Shown here: positions 43,341-52,030 of the stretch, one piece after another | How the letters are laid out: each line of letters starts with the position of its first letter | Numbering within the stretch: the stretch's first letter is position 1 | The notes under the pieces: model-generated | The model's database searches: none | What the model saw: only the letters and a program-made list of their open reading frames with translations | Told to the model about the DNA's origin: nothing | Assembly: GCA_964392175.1 (NCBI GenBank) | Contig: CAYMOJ010000004.1 | Coordinates: forward strand, 27,572-91,571 | Source of the DNA: Firm-04 sp964392175 | Lineage (GTDB): Bacteria; Bacillota; Clostridia; Oscillospirales; Ruminococcaceae | DNA: 64,000 nucleotides | Reading direction: 5' to 3' | Translations under genes and position numbers: made by a program

Positions 43341-45053
43341 ATGATACAAAAGCTGAAGCGCAGGTATTTTTTTGCAAATATGACGCTGCTTTCCGGCACA
43401 TTGCTCATCGCTCTGACCGTTTTGTTTGTGCTGATGTATCGCGCAGAGGTGCGCTCATCCTATGATATCATGAGCGAGATGCTTGCAAACAATGATCTGC
43501 AAGGGGAGGCACACACTGCAATTGCTCCCATGGCACAAAGTTACTGTGCAGGTAGCTTTGCCGATCAGGCGTGGAACGATATCACGGAGCAGACCAACAC
43601 TACCACAACCACCACAGTAACCATCTGGCAGGAAGAAATAGATCCGTGTAAAACCGTTGAAAAATCGCAAAAAGGATACCATTTTCCACCCTATTGGTAT
43701 GACGAGTGGTGGAGCGATAATCCACCCCCACCGGAGTATCCGGAGTACATTGAAACAACGACTGTGCATACCATGCCCGAAGTGCCACCGCCACCGCAAA
43801 CATCTACCACGGTGACTTCTCCGGAGCCACCACCACCGATGCACATAGAGCCACAGGATTCCCAGCCTACCGTACCATCAACTTCGCCTCCTTTTACGGA
43901 AACAACCACTGAAACCACAGCATCGCAGTCGGTGCAACCAAGCACAACAACAACTTCAGCTACTACAGTCGCTACTACCACCAAAAAACAGCTGACAGCC
44001 CCGCAGGAGGGCGCTTATGTACCGGATGCGTTCATCGCTGAGGTGTCGCCAAACGGTCAGGTTTCTGCATATCTTGGCAACCGCAATGATACCGCTGCGG
44101 ACGACGATCTAAAGACCGTTCACAGTGCCCTGTCTGAGATTCACGACAAAGGCAAGGAAAGCGGCACGGTAACGATCAACGATGTGCCATATCGCTATAT
44201 GTTGCAAGCTTCCCCCACAGGTGGGTACCAAATGGTGCTGCTGAATCGTACGCTGGAACTTTCAATGCTTAGCCGGATGCTCCTTCTGTTCGTTGCGCTT
44301 GCCGTGTTTGGGTTGGCTTGTATGTTTGCCATCAGTATGCTGCTTGCCAATTGGACGGTTCGCCCCATCGCGCTTGCATGGGAAAAGCAAAAACAGTTTG
44401 TTGCCGATGCCTCGCATGAGCTGAAAACACCTCTCGCTGTCATTTCCGCGAACACAGAGGTCGTGCTTGCCAACCCCTATGATACAGTCATCGGTCAAAG
44501 CAAGTGGCTCAATTATATCAAATCAGAAACCATGCGTATGTCCAAGCTGATCACCAATCTGCTGACCGTTGCACATATGGATCACGGCAAAGAGAAGGAA
44601 TCCTCTGCACTGCTGAATTTCCATGAGCTGGTTGCAAATGTCTGCCTGGTATTTGAGCCGATCATCTACGAAAACGGAAAGACGCTGAATACCGTTTTAC
44701 AGCGCAATGTGATGCTTCATGGCGATGAAGATAATCTCAAGCAGCTGCTCTCGATCCTATTGGATAATGCAGTGCTGCACTCCACAGCAGGTGCGGATAT
44801 CACTGTGACGCTTTCCAAAGATGTGCAAGGAAAGATCCGTCTTGCGGTTGCCAATACTGCCAAAGATATTCCACCGGAAGCACTTTCCCATCTGTTTGAA
44901 CGGTTCTATCGTCTGGATCATGTGGGTAGCCCCAACGGGTCAGGGCTGGGGCTGAGCATTGCAAAAAGCATCGTGGAGGATATGAACGGCGTATTGCTTG
45001 CGCATAGCGAGAACGGTGTTGTAACCTTTGTTGCGACCTTCCCCAATCCATAA
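43341..45053 (+). CDS. Sensor histidine kinase with Pro/Thr-rich extracellular region
   Basis: A 570-residue membrane kinase partnering the response regulator just upstream. Membrane segments lie at about 14-33 and 312-332; between them is an unusual extracellular region with a long Pro/Thr/Ser-rich stretch (about 84-217, many TTTTTT- and PPPP-type runs), resembling a mucin-like or cell-wall-spanning linker. The cytoplasmic kinase has the H-box (ADASHELKTPL, His359), N-box (ILLDNAVLHS) and G-box motifs (GSGLGLSI). The start at 43341 has AGGGGGGAT upstream. The signal sensed is unknown. Confidence 0.92.
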   Translation: MIQKLKRRYFFANMTLLSGTLLIALTVLFVLMYRAEVRSSYDIMSEMLANNDLQGEAHTAIAPMAQSYCAGSFADQAWNDITEQTNTTTTTTVTIWQEEIDPCKTVEKSQKGYHFPPYWYDEWWSDNPPPPEYPEYIETTTVHTMPEVPPPPQTSTTVTSPEPPPPMHIEPQDSQPTVPSTSPPFTETTTETTASQSVQPSTTTTSATTVATTTKKQLTAPQEGAYVPDAFIAEVSPNGQVSAYLGNRNDTAADDDLKTVHSALSEIHDKGKESGTVTINDVPYRYMLQASPTGGYQMVLLNRTLELSMLSRMLLLFVALAVFGLACMFAISMLLANWTVRPIALAWEKQKQFVADASHELKTPLAVISANTEVVLANPYDTVIGQSKWLNYIKSETMRMSKLITNLLTVAHMDHGKEKESSALLNFHELVANVCLVFEPIIYENGKTLNTVLQRNVMLHGDEDNLKQLLSILLDNAVLHSTAGADITVTLSKDVQGKIRLAVANTAKDIPPEALSHLFERFYRLDHVGSPNGSGLGLSIAKSIVEDMNGVLLAHSENGVVTFVATFPNP

Positions 45054-45059
45054 ATTCTA

Positions 45060-45098
45060 AAATCACCTTGGCACACATAGTATGTACCGAGGTGATTT
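45060..45098 (+). terminator. Hairpin before the flippase gene: terminator or RBS-hiding switch
   Basis: A 9-bp stem AAATCACCT/AGGTGATTT (45060-45068 with 45090-45098) with three further partial pairs, then TTTT. Its right arm is the ribosome binding site (GAGGTG, 45089-45094) of the flippase gene that starts at 45101. It would end the two-component transcript and, if read through, hide the flippase RBS. Confidence 0.75.
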
Positions 45099-45100
45099 TT

Positions 45101-46627
45101 ATGTCTGTTTCCAATCAGCACACGCAGAGCCATATGTCGCGCACGGCAGCTGTTCTGAGTGTGTTTTCTGTTAGCTTGCAGCTATTTGGTCTGCTGCTGA
45201 ATGTGTTTCTAACAAAACGGCTTGGTGCCGCATCGGTTGGTATGATCACATTGATGAACTCCTTCTATAGCCTCGCCTGCGTGTTTACAGGCGGTAGCGG
45301 ATTTATTGCTACCAGTCGATTTCTTTCCGAGGAACTGGGCGCACAGGGTGACGCACGAAAGGTTTTCCGGTATCTTTTGCAATTTTGTTTTTCGCTGAGT
45401 GTCCCTGCCGCAGTACTTCTGCTGATTTTTCCAACACAGCTCGTCAATCTGATTTCCCATGAAGCCATCGGTGCAACGGCGATTCGGTTGCTGGGGCTAT
45501 CTTTACCGATTGCCGCATTTTATGCCTGCTGTAAAGGAAGATGCTATGCCTATCAGCGTGTATATCTTCCTGCCATAGCGGAATGCATTGAATTTATACT
45601 ACGCGCAGGTGTACTAGCGTTTGCAACTGCATTTTTGATTCCCCAAGGTCGTATTTCACTGCTGAGTGCCTTTGCGCTTTCTATGTTGATCGGGCAGGGG
45701 AGTGCCGCACTGTTTTTATTCGTTGTTCGTGTGCCATACGCGCGTGTGGAGCATCCATGTACCATCACCTTTCGACGCTTATTGCGGCAACTCTTCCCGA
45801 TTTTGTCCAATGCCTGCCTGGTTTCATTGCTCAGCAGTACAAATGATGCGCTTGTTCCGTTGACTTTATTGCAATACGGCAGCAGTACAGATGAGGCATT
45901 GTCACAATTCGGTGAGTTTGAAGCAATTATTCTGCCTGCGTTGTTTTTCCCCTCGGTGGTGCAGTGCTGTATGTCGGGCTTGCTTGTACCCACCCTGTCG
46001 AAGCTTCACGCATTGGGCGATGAGGAAGGCATTCGTAAAACAACCCAGCGTGTGCTGGAGCAAACCGTTGGATTTTCTTTGTTCACAGTGTTGATATTTG
46101 CATTGTTCGGGCATACGATCGGCAGCTTTCTTGGCGGAGATGCGTTTGCAGGCTCTGTACTTTGTAAAATGGCACCTGTCATCCCTTTTATTTATATCGA
46201 GATTATTTTAGAGGGCGTACTGCGTGGAATTGGCAAACAGGGCTTTTCCTCGCTGAATTATCTGGCGGAATACACTGTGCGCATTTCCGTTTTACTGATT
46301 TGTGTACCGATGTTTGGCTTTTATGGCATCATCGCCTCGTATTTGACCTGTAATCTCACAGGGAACGCCGTTCGGATGTTCTTTGTATTTCGTACCACGG
46401 GGCTGCATCCCTCCTGGAAGCGCATTTTGCTGCGCCCTGCATTCACATTGTTCATCGCATGGCAATGCACTGCATTATTGCTGTTTGTATTGCGCGCGCA
46501 ACAGCTTGGTGATACGCTATACTTTGCTTTGTTCACGATCGTTTGTGGGCTATTCGATCTATTTTTGCTGCGCATTCTAGAACAGTTACCTGCCACAAAG
46601 AAAAGGGCGGAGATCATCCCCACATAA
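45101..46627 (+). CDS. SpoVB-like MOP-superfamily lipid flippase
   Basis: A 508-residue membrane protein with about 14 segments. It resembles the SpoVB/MurJ branch of the multidrug/oligosaccharidyl-lipid/polysaccharide (MOP) exporters, proteins that flip lipid-linked cell-wall precursors. The N-terminal LGAASVGMITLMNSFYSLACVF, the later FGEFEAIILPALFFPSVV and the ARG-poor linkers fit. SpoVB acts in spore cortex synthesis, in keeping with the nearby PdaA-like gene. The ATG at 45101 has GAGGTG at 45089-45094, but that site is buried in a terminator-type hairpin; an alternative ATG in the same frame 33 bp upstream is inside the stem and less likely. Terminator at 46633-46662. Confidence 0.87.
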   Translation: MSVSNQHTQSHMSRTAAVLSVFSVSLQLFGLLLNVFLTKRLGAASVGMITLMNSFYSLACVFTGGSGFIATSRFLSEELGAQGDARKVFRYLLQFCFSLSVPAAVLLLIFPTQLVNLISHEAIGATAIRLLGLSLPIAAFYACCKGRCYAYQRVYLPAIAECIEFILRAGVLAFATAFLIPQGRISLLSAFALSMLIGQGSAALFLFVVRVPYARVEHPCTITFRRLLRQLFPILSNACLVSLLSSTNDALVPLTLLQYGSSTDEALSQFGEFEAIILPALFFPSVVQCCMSGLLVPTLSKLHALGDEEGIRKTTQRVLEQTVGFSLFTVLIFALFGHTIGSFLGGDAFAGSVLCKMAPVIPFIYIEIILEGVLRGIGKQGFSSLNYLAEYTVRISVLLICVPMFGFYGIIASYLTCNLTGNAVRMFFVFRTTGLHPSWKRILLRPAFTLFIAWQCTALLLFVLRAQQLGDTLYFALFTIVCGLFDLFLLRILEQLPATKKRAEIIPT

Positions 46628-46632
46628 AAATG

Positions 46633-46662
46633 AGAGCGTCCAGAAAAAAATCTGAACGCTCT
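46633..46662. terminator. Bidirectional terminator between flippase and xylanase genes
   Basis: A 12-bp stem with one mismatch (46633-46644 with 46651-46662) and an A-rich loop, flanked by A and T runs, between the two converging stops. Confidence 0.75.
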
Positions 46663-46674
46663 TTGCATCCCATC

Positions 46675-49600
46675 TCAAAGCGAAGCTTTTCCTGCAAGAT
46701 TACTGAGAATTGCAGCTGCATCATCGGCATTCTGTACGCCATCTGCATTTACATCAGCATTTTTCAAGCCCTGTTCGCTAATCACAGCGGCGTCATCCTC
46801 TGCAATAAAGCGATTCAGCAAAATCACATCGTTGATCTTTACAAAGCCATCGCAGTTAACATCACCGAGAAGTGTGGAATCCGTATTTTCACCGATGAGT
46901 TTCAGCACACCAAAATACTGTGTTGTCGTGTAGCCCAGACCGGTTGTATCACCTGACCAATTGGAGATCCCCACACGTGCACCGCTGCCATCATCATCGT
47001 TGATTTGAATATCAAAGCCAACAACCTGCCCACTTGTGAATCTGCTGATGGTATAGGGAATGGCGATCTCTACCACATACGAATGAGAATCGATTACGGA
47101 AGTTGCTGAGATATAATCATCTACGTTTCGATTATCGGAAACGGTTTTGCTGCCATCAAAACCAATACGGCACTGGATATCATCGCTTTGATACGCAGTA
47201 GTTTTATTGTTGTTTTCGTCAAAGAAAATCTCCACCGTATCGCATTCGTAGTGATTGGTGCTGGAAGCGTAAGTGCCGTTTGGATCATTTACCTGTACCA
47301 GAACATAGATATAATTGGCATCCCAGAGCATTTTTGCAGTGCCTACAGCATTTTCACCGGATTTGCCCATCTGGAATTGATTGATCTCGATACTTGGCGT
47401 GTTTTCCCATGCAGCATCGATTTCGCCATCTACAACAATTGTACCAAAGCCTGCCTCAGCTGTTACGGGATATGCAGCGAGTGTTATCGTGCCGGCCGTT
47501 TCGAGCGAAAGCTGATTGCTCAGGCTATTCCAGGCAGTATCGCCTAGCAAAAGATCAAACGGAACCACAGTGCCTTTTTCGGCATCCCCGATAGAGAATG
47601 TATAATCGGCAGTGCCGGCAGTCACATCGATTGTAGAAACGGTATCGCCCAAAAGCACTTCTGCTTTGCCTGCCTTGGCAGCAGTAATGCGCAAGGTGAT
47701 GCTTCCATCCGACCAGGTTGCCTTAAAGCTGCCTGCCGTACCGATTTTTGCAGCAGCCTGTACATCAAATGCGCCTTCGGCATCAGCAATGGCATCTTTA
47801 TTTTGAATGGTCTGCACAGGAGCAGTGGGATCAAGCACCGCATAAAACGCGGGCTTTGCCTGATAATCATCATCGAACAACAGGGGGTAGCCGCCGATCC
47901 AGCTGGTAGAATCGGTAATGCCCCAGAACACCACAGCAGTAATATTGCAGCCATCATTTTTGCAATTGACAATACATTCCATCAAGGAACGATACCGCTC
48001 GGCAAGCGCAAGCTGTGTGGCATTGCTGTTATCTTTGACATTGACATCCAGTTCAGTAATTTGAATCTCCAGACCCAGTTCGTTGTATGCGCGAATGGTT
48101 TCCTCATAAACTGCCACAGTCGGGTAGCTAAGCTGCAAATGGGATTGCATACCCACGCCATCGATCAGACCCATCAAAGCCAGATTTTCAACCATGCTGA
48201 TAATGCTTTCACGCTTTGCAGAGGCATACTCATTGAAATCGTTATAGAACAGCTTGCAGCCCTCAGGGGCATACTTGCGCGCATAAGTAAACGCATATGT
48301 TACAAAATCTTCGCCAATGGTCTGAATCCACGGAGAATAATTGCTGTCATCTTTGGTAGAGCCGGGCGCACGGTAATTACCGTCATCTCGGAAGGTCTCA
48401 TTGACCACATCCCAGCAATAGAATGTTACATCGGGCCATTGAGTCGCCAGTTCATTCATCACAGCCTTGATATAGTTTTCCAGTCGTGCAAGCATGGTAT
48501 CGCGGTCAACCCATGCGCCATTGTCTTGATATCCGACGCGGAAGAACCAATCCGGTGTTTGGCTATGCCACACCAAAGTATGACCGCGCACCGGCAGATT
48601 GTGCTCTTGTGCAAACGCCAACAAAGGCTCTGCCTGTGCCAAAGAGATGGCAACTTCTGTTTCTGAACCCAGAGCCTGACAAGCATTTTGATTCAGTACA
48701 GCATCAGGCTTCAGCTCATTGCCGAAGGTCAGCGAATTATAATGCTTTACAATCAGATCCTTGGTTGCTTGCTGAGAAAGCTCCGATGCGGTGCTTGCAC
48801 AACCGATCTTGAACATTTCCTCATAGGCAGCGCACAGGCTGTCGATATCCGTTTGGATGCTTGGATCCGGCAGATGCGTACAGACCACATCATCAATGTA
48901 GAAATCAATGGTCTTATCCTGATCAGAAGGATTGGAGCTCCATGTCGGCTGAATGTAAAATGCAAGATTGGTCACACCTTCCGGAACAGTATAGCGTGTT
49001 GCGATCTGTACCCATTCGCCTTGTGTGGTAGATTCCGCAGCAAGATTCTTGTATTGCGTCACACCGCCTTCATTGTACATCAAATAGATTTGGAATGACG
49101 CGGTATCCGTCCAATTACTGCCGGAGAAGGTTGCCCAACAAGAGAATGAATAGTATCCACCCGGTTCGAGATACAGTGTGCAATCCACAGCGGGGCTGTT
49201 CCACAATTCTGTTCTTCCGGAGGTATACAACGAATAGCTGCCACTATGCGCATAGGCATCAGAAATGGCGATATTACAGCTGCGAGCGTACCAATCGCCT
49301 ACGGTAGCATTTTCAAAATCATAGGAAAAACCGTCCTGCTCATCGCCTTCAAACAGCTCACCATTTCCGCTGCAATCGTCGATATAATACGGAAGATCCG
49401 TATCATCACACTGCGTATACAGCGTAATGCCTGTAATATCTGCCGGGAAATTGACTGTTGCGGTCATCTGTGCCCACTGCCCTTTGGTTGCTGTTACAGA
49501 TCCGACATTGCCATAGCGCGTTTCACCATTCTGGACATATTTATATCCCAACTGGAAATTTTGCGTATCATTGGCATTTTCGTCATCATAGTAAAACCAA

Positions 49601-49902
49601 ATGCTGCAAGTGTAGCTTTGCCCTGCATAAAAGTAGCCAACCTTACTGCATTCTGCGCCCTGCCAGTTTTGTTCACGATCAGTGATATACATACTGGAAG
49701 AACCTGTATGTGCCTGATCAGTGGTAAGGGACACGGTTGCCGCACCGCCATGAGATGCCCAGCCATCGGTATCGCCGTCTTCGAAGTCATCGAAAAACAG
49801 CTCCACAGGTTCGGCAGAAATGGTATGCAGCGGCATGATCGGCAGCATACCACAGCCCATTGCCATGGCGCATAAAGTGGAAAGTATTTTTGCGCGTTTC
49901 AT
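46675..49902 (-). CDS. Dockerin-bearing GH10 xylanase (CBM22-CBM22-GH10-CBM9-like)
   Basis: A 1075-residue secreted endo-1,4-beta-xylanase. Signal peptide (about 1-30), two CBM22-type modules (about 36-195 and 198-345), a GH10 catalytic domain (about 352-695) with acid/base Glu502 (DVVNETF) and nucleophile Glu617 (ITELDV), a linker with Ig-like features, a CBM9-like module (about 815-1003; VDGEIDAAWENT, VEIAIPY) and a C-terminal type I dockerin (about 1010-1075; DVNCDGFVKINDVILLNR and DVNADGVQNADD). The dockerin would attach it to a cellulosome cohesin, so it degrades xylan. AAGGAGG lies 12 nt upstream of the ATG at 49902. Confidence 0.95.
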   Translation of the reverse strand: MKRAKILSTLCAMAMGCGMLPIMPLHTISAEPVELFFDDFEDGDTDGWASHGGAATVSLTTDQAHTGSSSMYITDREQNWQGAECSKVGYFYAGQSYTCSIWFYYDDENANDTQNFQLGYKYVQNGETRYGNVGSVTATKGQWAQMTATVNFPADITGITLYTQCDDTDLPYYIDDCSGNGELFEGDEQDGFSYDFENATVGDWYARSCNIAISDAYAHSGSYSLYTSGRTELWNSPAVDCTLYLEPGGYYSFSCWATFSGSNWTDTASFQIYLMYNEGGVTQYKNLAAESTTQGEWVQIATRYTVPEGVTNLAFYIQPTWSSNPSDQDKTIDFYIDDVVCTHLPDPSIQTDIDSLCAAYEEMFKIGCASTASELSQQATKDLIVKHYNSLTFGNELKPDAVLNQNACQALGSETEVAISLAQAEPLLAFAQEHNLPVRGHTLVWHSQTPDWFFRVGYQDNGAWVDRDTMLARLENYIKAVMNELATQWPDVTFYCWDVVNETFRDDGNYRAPGSTKDDSNYSPWIQTIGEDFVTYAFTYARKYAPEGCKLFYNDFNEYASAKRESIISMVENLALMGLIDGVGMQSHLQLSYPTVAVYEETIRAYNELGLEIQITELDVNVKDNSNATQLALAERYRSLMECIVNCKNDGCNITAVVFWGITDSTSWIGGYPLLFDDDYQAKPAFYAVLDPTAPVQTIQNKDAIADAEGAFDVQAAAKIGTAGSFKATWSDGSITLRITAAKAGKAEVLLGDTVSTIDVTAGTADYTFSIGDAEKGTVVPFDLLLGDTAWNSLSNQLSLETAGTITLAAYPVTAEAGFGTIVVDGEIDAAWENTPSIEINQFQMGKSGENAVGTAKMLWDANYIYVLVQVNDPNGTYASSTNHYECDTVEIFFDENNNKTTAYQSDDIQCRIGFDGSKTVSDNRNVDDYISATSVIDSHSYVVEIAIPYTISRFTSGQVVGFDIQINDDDGSGARVGISNWSGDTTGLGYTTTQYFGVLKLIGENTDSTLLGDVNCDGFVKINDVILLNRFIAEDDAAVISEQGLKNADVNADGVQNADDAAAILSNLAGKASL

Positions 49903-49926
49903 ATTCCATAAAACCTCCTTTTTTTA

Positions 49927-49940
49927 TGTACATGAGTACA
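49927..49940. promoter_or_regulatory. Inverted repeat in the xylanase leader
   Basis: TGTAC-ATGA-GTACA lies between the -10 box and the RBS of the xylanase gene. Its position fits a repressor operator. Confidence 0.4.
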
Positions 49941-49945
49941 ACATC

Positions 49946-49974
49946 ATGATATCATTTTTGCACAAAAATGTCAA
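49946..49974 (-). promoter_or_regulatory. Promoter of the xylanase gene
   Basis: On the minus strand, TTGACA (49969-49974) and TATCAT (49946-49951), 17-bp spacer, 44 bp upstream of the start. Confidence 0.75.
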
Positions 49975-50017
49975 GGTTTCACATGGATTTTTTAAATTGT
50001 TTTTCATGCAACAAAAT

Positions 50018-50332
50018 CTAGACAAAGCAGGGGAGGATTCGCATTGTAAGATATGCTGCCAGTGCAGCGCAAAATGCAACCACAATCAGCGGACATTTTT
50101 TATATGCAAGAATGACAGCAACGAATGTGCCAACTACTGCTGAGGGGATATCACCTGTAGCATAGAATACCGATGGTACTGTCATGGCACTCAGCACAGT
50201 GTAAGGAATATAGTACAGAAAGCTTTTGATATAGCGATTTGAGATTTTTTTACGGAAGAAAACGAAGGGAATCATGCGAATGAGATAGGTTGTAACCGCC
50301 ATGATTGCTATACAAATCAAAATATATTTCAT
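50018..50332 (-). CDS. azlD: Branched-chain amino acid exporter subunit AzlD
   Basis: A 104-residue membrane protein of about four segments, the small subunit of the AzlCD exporter for branched-chain amino acids or analogues such as azaleucine. Typical AzlD features are MAVTTYLIRMIPFVFF and IPYTVLSAMTVP. The start at 50332 has GGAGG upstream and overlaps the azlC stop by 4 bp. A longer in-frame reading upstream only runs into azlC. Confidence 0.93.
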   Translation of the reverse strand: MKYILICIAIMAVTTYLIRMIPFVFFRKKISNRYIKSFLYYIPYTVLSAMTVPSVFYATGDIPSAVVGTFVAVILAYKKCPLIVVAFCAALAAYLTMRILPCFV

Positions 50333-51033
50333 GCAGATTCCTCCTGATCGTAGTCCTTTGTTGGAAAGAAATATGCTGCAATCAGTGCTGCGACTACAGC
50401 ACAAATAATCATTGCAAATCCCGATGATAAGAAATCTGCGAAATAATATAACAACGTGCTTAAGACCGCTGAAAGGAAAACGGCAATGAAAATACCACGG
50501 GAGCAACGTGCAGGTGGGATGATAATCGCCAAAAACATCCCATATAAAGAAATATTCAGTGCATTGGCAATCGACTGTGGCAACCATGTTCCGGCTGCTG
50601 CACCTAGATATGTACCGCCGACCCATCCAAGAAATGCAATCAAAATCATGCCATATAAGTACCTTGGTTTGATTTGTGTGGGCTGAATGGATGAAACAGC
50701 AAAAATCTCGTCTGTGATGCCAAAGGATGCCAGTAGACGTTGTGGCAAATGAAAGGTTTCATGGGCTTTTTGTGATAAAGCAAGGCTCATCAATGCATAA
50801 CGAATATTGATGACCAGTTCAGCTAAGAATAGCTCAAAGTAGCTTGCGTGTGCGGCAATTAAGCTCACACCGGCAACCTGACCTGCGGATGTCAGATTCG
50901 TAACAGAAATCAGTACGGCTTGCCATATGGTAAGCCGTGATTGCACCGCCATAATGCCAAAACTAAATGATACGGATAGATATCCCAATGCAATGGAAAT
51001 TCCATGCTTCAAACCGCGTACAAATTCTTTCAT
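50329..51033 (-). CDS. azlC: Branched-chain amino acid exporter subunit AzlC
   Basis: A 234-residue integral membrane protein, the large subunit of AzlCD. Family features: KHGISIALGYLSVSFSFGI near the N-terminus, LTSAGQVAG, ELVINIRYALMSLALS and GITDEIFAVSS. Start at 51033 (MKEFVRGLKH), with GGGAAGGA upstream; the frame also opens 15 bp earlier with TTG. First gene of the azlC-azlD operon, with a consensus promoter. Confidence 0.94.
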   Translation of the reverse strand: MKEFVRGLKHGISIALGYLSVSFSFGIMAVQSRLTIWQAVLISVTNLTSAGQVAGVSLIAAHASYFELFLAELVINIRYALMSLALSQKAHETFHLPQRLLASFGITDEIFAVSSIQPTQIKPRYLYGMILIAFLGWVGGTYLGAAAGTWLPQSIANALNISLYGMFLAIIIPPARCSRGIFIAVFLSAVLSTLLYYFADFLSSGFAMIICAVVAALIAAYFFPTKDYDQEESA

Positions 51034-51063
51034 AGACGTCCTTCCCAAATAATCACTTTCTCA

Positions 51064-51091
51064 ATTGCACCAAATTACGATTAGGTGCAAT
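51064..51091. promoter_or_regulatory. Inverted repeat in the azlC leader
   Basis: ATTGCACC/GGTGCAAT arms of 8 bp (51064-51071 and 51084-51091) with a 12-nt loop, in the azlC 5' leader between promoter and RBS. It may be a regulator site or a leader hairpin. Confidence 0.4.
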
Positions 51092-51116
51092 CAGTCCATA
51101 AACTTCCCTACCGTTC

Positions 51117-51145
51117 ATTATACCACGCAGCACAGGCAATGTCAA
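51117..51145 (-). promoter_or_regulatory. Perfect consensus promoter of azlCD
   Basis: On the minus strand, TTGACA (51140-51145), 17-bp spacer, TATAAT (51117-51122). The spacer ends in TGG next to the -10 box. Confidence 0.88.
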
Positions 51146-51150
51146 TCTTT

Positions 51151-51642
51151 TCCAAGATGCAGGATTGCACATACTGTAGTGCTACAATAGAAGTGAGACC
51201 TGAGGGTATAGAAAAAGTGATTGAGATCTGTTAGAATAGAGTGTGCAGACAAAATCCAACAGAAAGGAACGCAATCACTTTATGAAGAGTATAGCACAGA
51301 AAGAGAAAAGTTGCAAGAGGTATCTGCCACATGAATGAAGTGCATCGTGTGTTTGTTCGACTCGGATTCCGTAAAAAGCAGAGTGCATATTTTCGACCGA
51401 TTTTGCGATAAATCCAGCATGATACATAAGCTGATCCGTCCGAGAACACCGTGGCACAATGGTAAGGTGGAACGCAGCCATAGGAATGATCAGGAGCGTT
51501 TTTATAATTTTTTGAAGTTTTATTCGTATGACGATCTGCTTGTTCAGATGAAGCGATATTTAAGGCGTGCCAACAATATTCCGATGGCTGTTTTGGGGTC
51601 TCGCATCATTGACATATGGACATTCCAAGATGCAGGATTGCA
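51151..51642 (+). repeat. 19-bp perfect direct repeat flanking the IS remnant
   Basis: TCCAAGATGCAGGATTGCA occurs at 51151-51169 and again at 51624-51642, 473 bp apart, around the broken transposase. The second copy lies inside the transposase coding end (it encodes FQDAGLQ); the first lies just upstream of the azlC promoter. Confidence 0.85.
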
Positions 51643-51664
51643 GATGCCAACGCCCCTGATGTAA
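51170..51664 (+). mobile_element. Decayed insertion sequence (IS481/IS3-like)
   Basis: A shrunken IS of about 500 bp holding a start-like peptide, a large internal loss and the transposase C-terminus. Near its left end is a palindrome TGTAG-TG-CTACA (51173-51184). Full-length relatives are over 1 kb, so most of the element is gone. It can no longer transpose by itself. Exact ends are uncertain. Confidence 0.65.
51282..51664 (+). pseudogene. Transposase pseudogene (integrase-core family)
   Basis: An initial short ORF (51282-51338, MKSIAQKEKSCKRYLPHE) is preceded by AAAGGAA and resembles an IS transposase start. It stops at TGA 51338. From about 51420 the C-terminus of the integrase core reads on (IRPRTPWHNGKVERSHRND), with the catalytic Glu in GKVERSH; the remaining catalytic Asp residues are missing. 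So the gene is interrupted by stop and deletion. The family is IS481-like by its C-terminal sequence. Confidence 0.75.
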
Positions 51665-51695
51665 CGGCACACACCGATTGTGTGTGTACCGTTTT
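51664..51695 (+). terminator. Hairpin with T-tract after the IS remnant
   Basis: ACGG-ACACAC paired with GTGTGT-CCGT (51664-51674 with 51682-51692; one internal mismatch), then TTTT. It may be the transposase terminator. Confidence 0.6.
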
Positions 51696-51709
51696 CTGCT
51701 TTGTGTTGT

Positions 51710-51880
51710 TTAATATGCCTGTGGGTTATTGTTCAGATGCAGATCAGCATTGCTCAGCTTTTCGTTCGGCGATTCATTGTTCTTCTTGTTTTCGCCGTTG
51801 TTGTTCTTTTTATTCTGACCGATGTTCTGCTGCTGATTGCGCACATTACTTGCATTGCGCTGTTCGTTCTGCTGTTTCAT
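51710..51880 (-). CDS. Small Asn/Gln/Lys-rich hydrophilic protein, unknown
   Basis: A 56-residue protein rich in Asn, Gln and Lys with no hydrophobic segment, apparently disordered (MKQQNEQRNASNVRN...). The ATG at 51880 has GGAGA 8 nt upstream. I do not recognise a family; it looks like small spore-associated or stress proteins of Clostridia only in composition. It sits alone between the IS remnant and a terminator. Translation is plausible but unproven. Confidence 0.45.
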   Translation of the reverse strand: MKQQNEQRNASNVRNQQQNIGQNKKNNNGENKKNNESPNEKLSNADLHLNNNPQAY

Positions 51881-51990
51881 AATCAAAATCTCCATTTCTT
51901 CGTATGAAATCCTGGGGGAAGCTTCTCCCCATATTCAGTGTGCCCATATGATACGCTGTTATGCATTTTCCTTATCGTAATTCAAACGAA

Positions 51991-52027
51991 AACGACCGCA
52001 AGCGGTTTACCGCCTACGGTCGTTTTT
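51991..52027. terminator. Bidirectional terminator after the serine operon
   Basis: AACGACCG/CGGTCGTT (51991-51998 with 52017-52024) enclosing an inner GCGGT/ACCGC stem, with T-run behind and A-run before it. It serves the minus-strand operon ending at 52031. Confidence 0.85.
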
Positions 52028-52030
52028 TGA

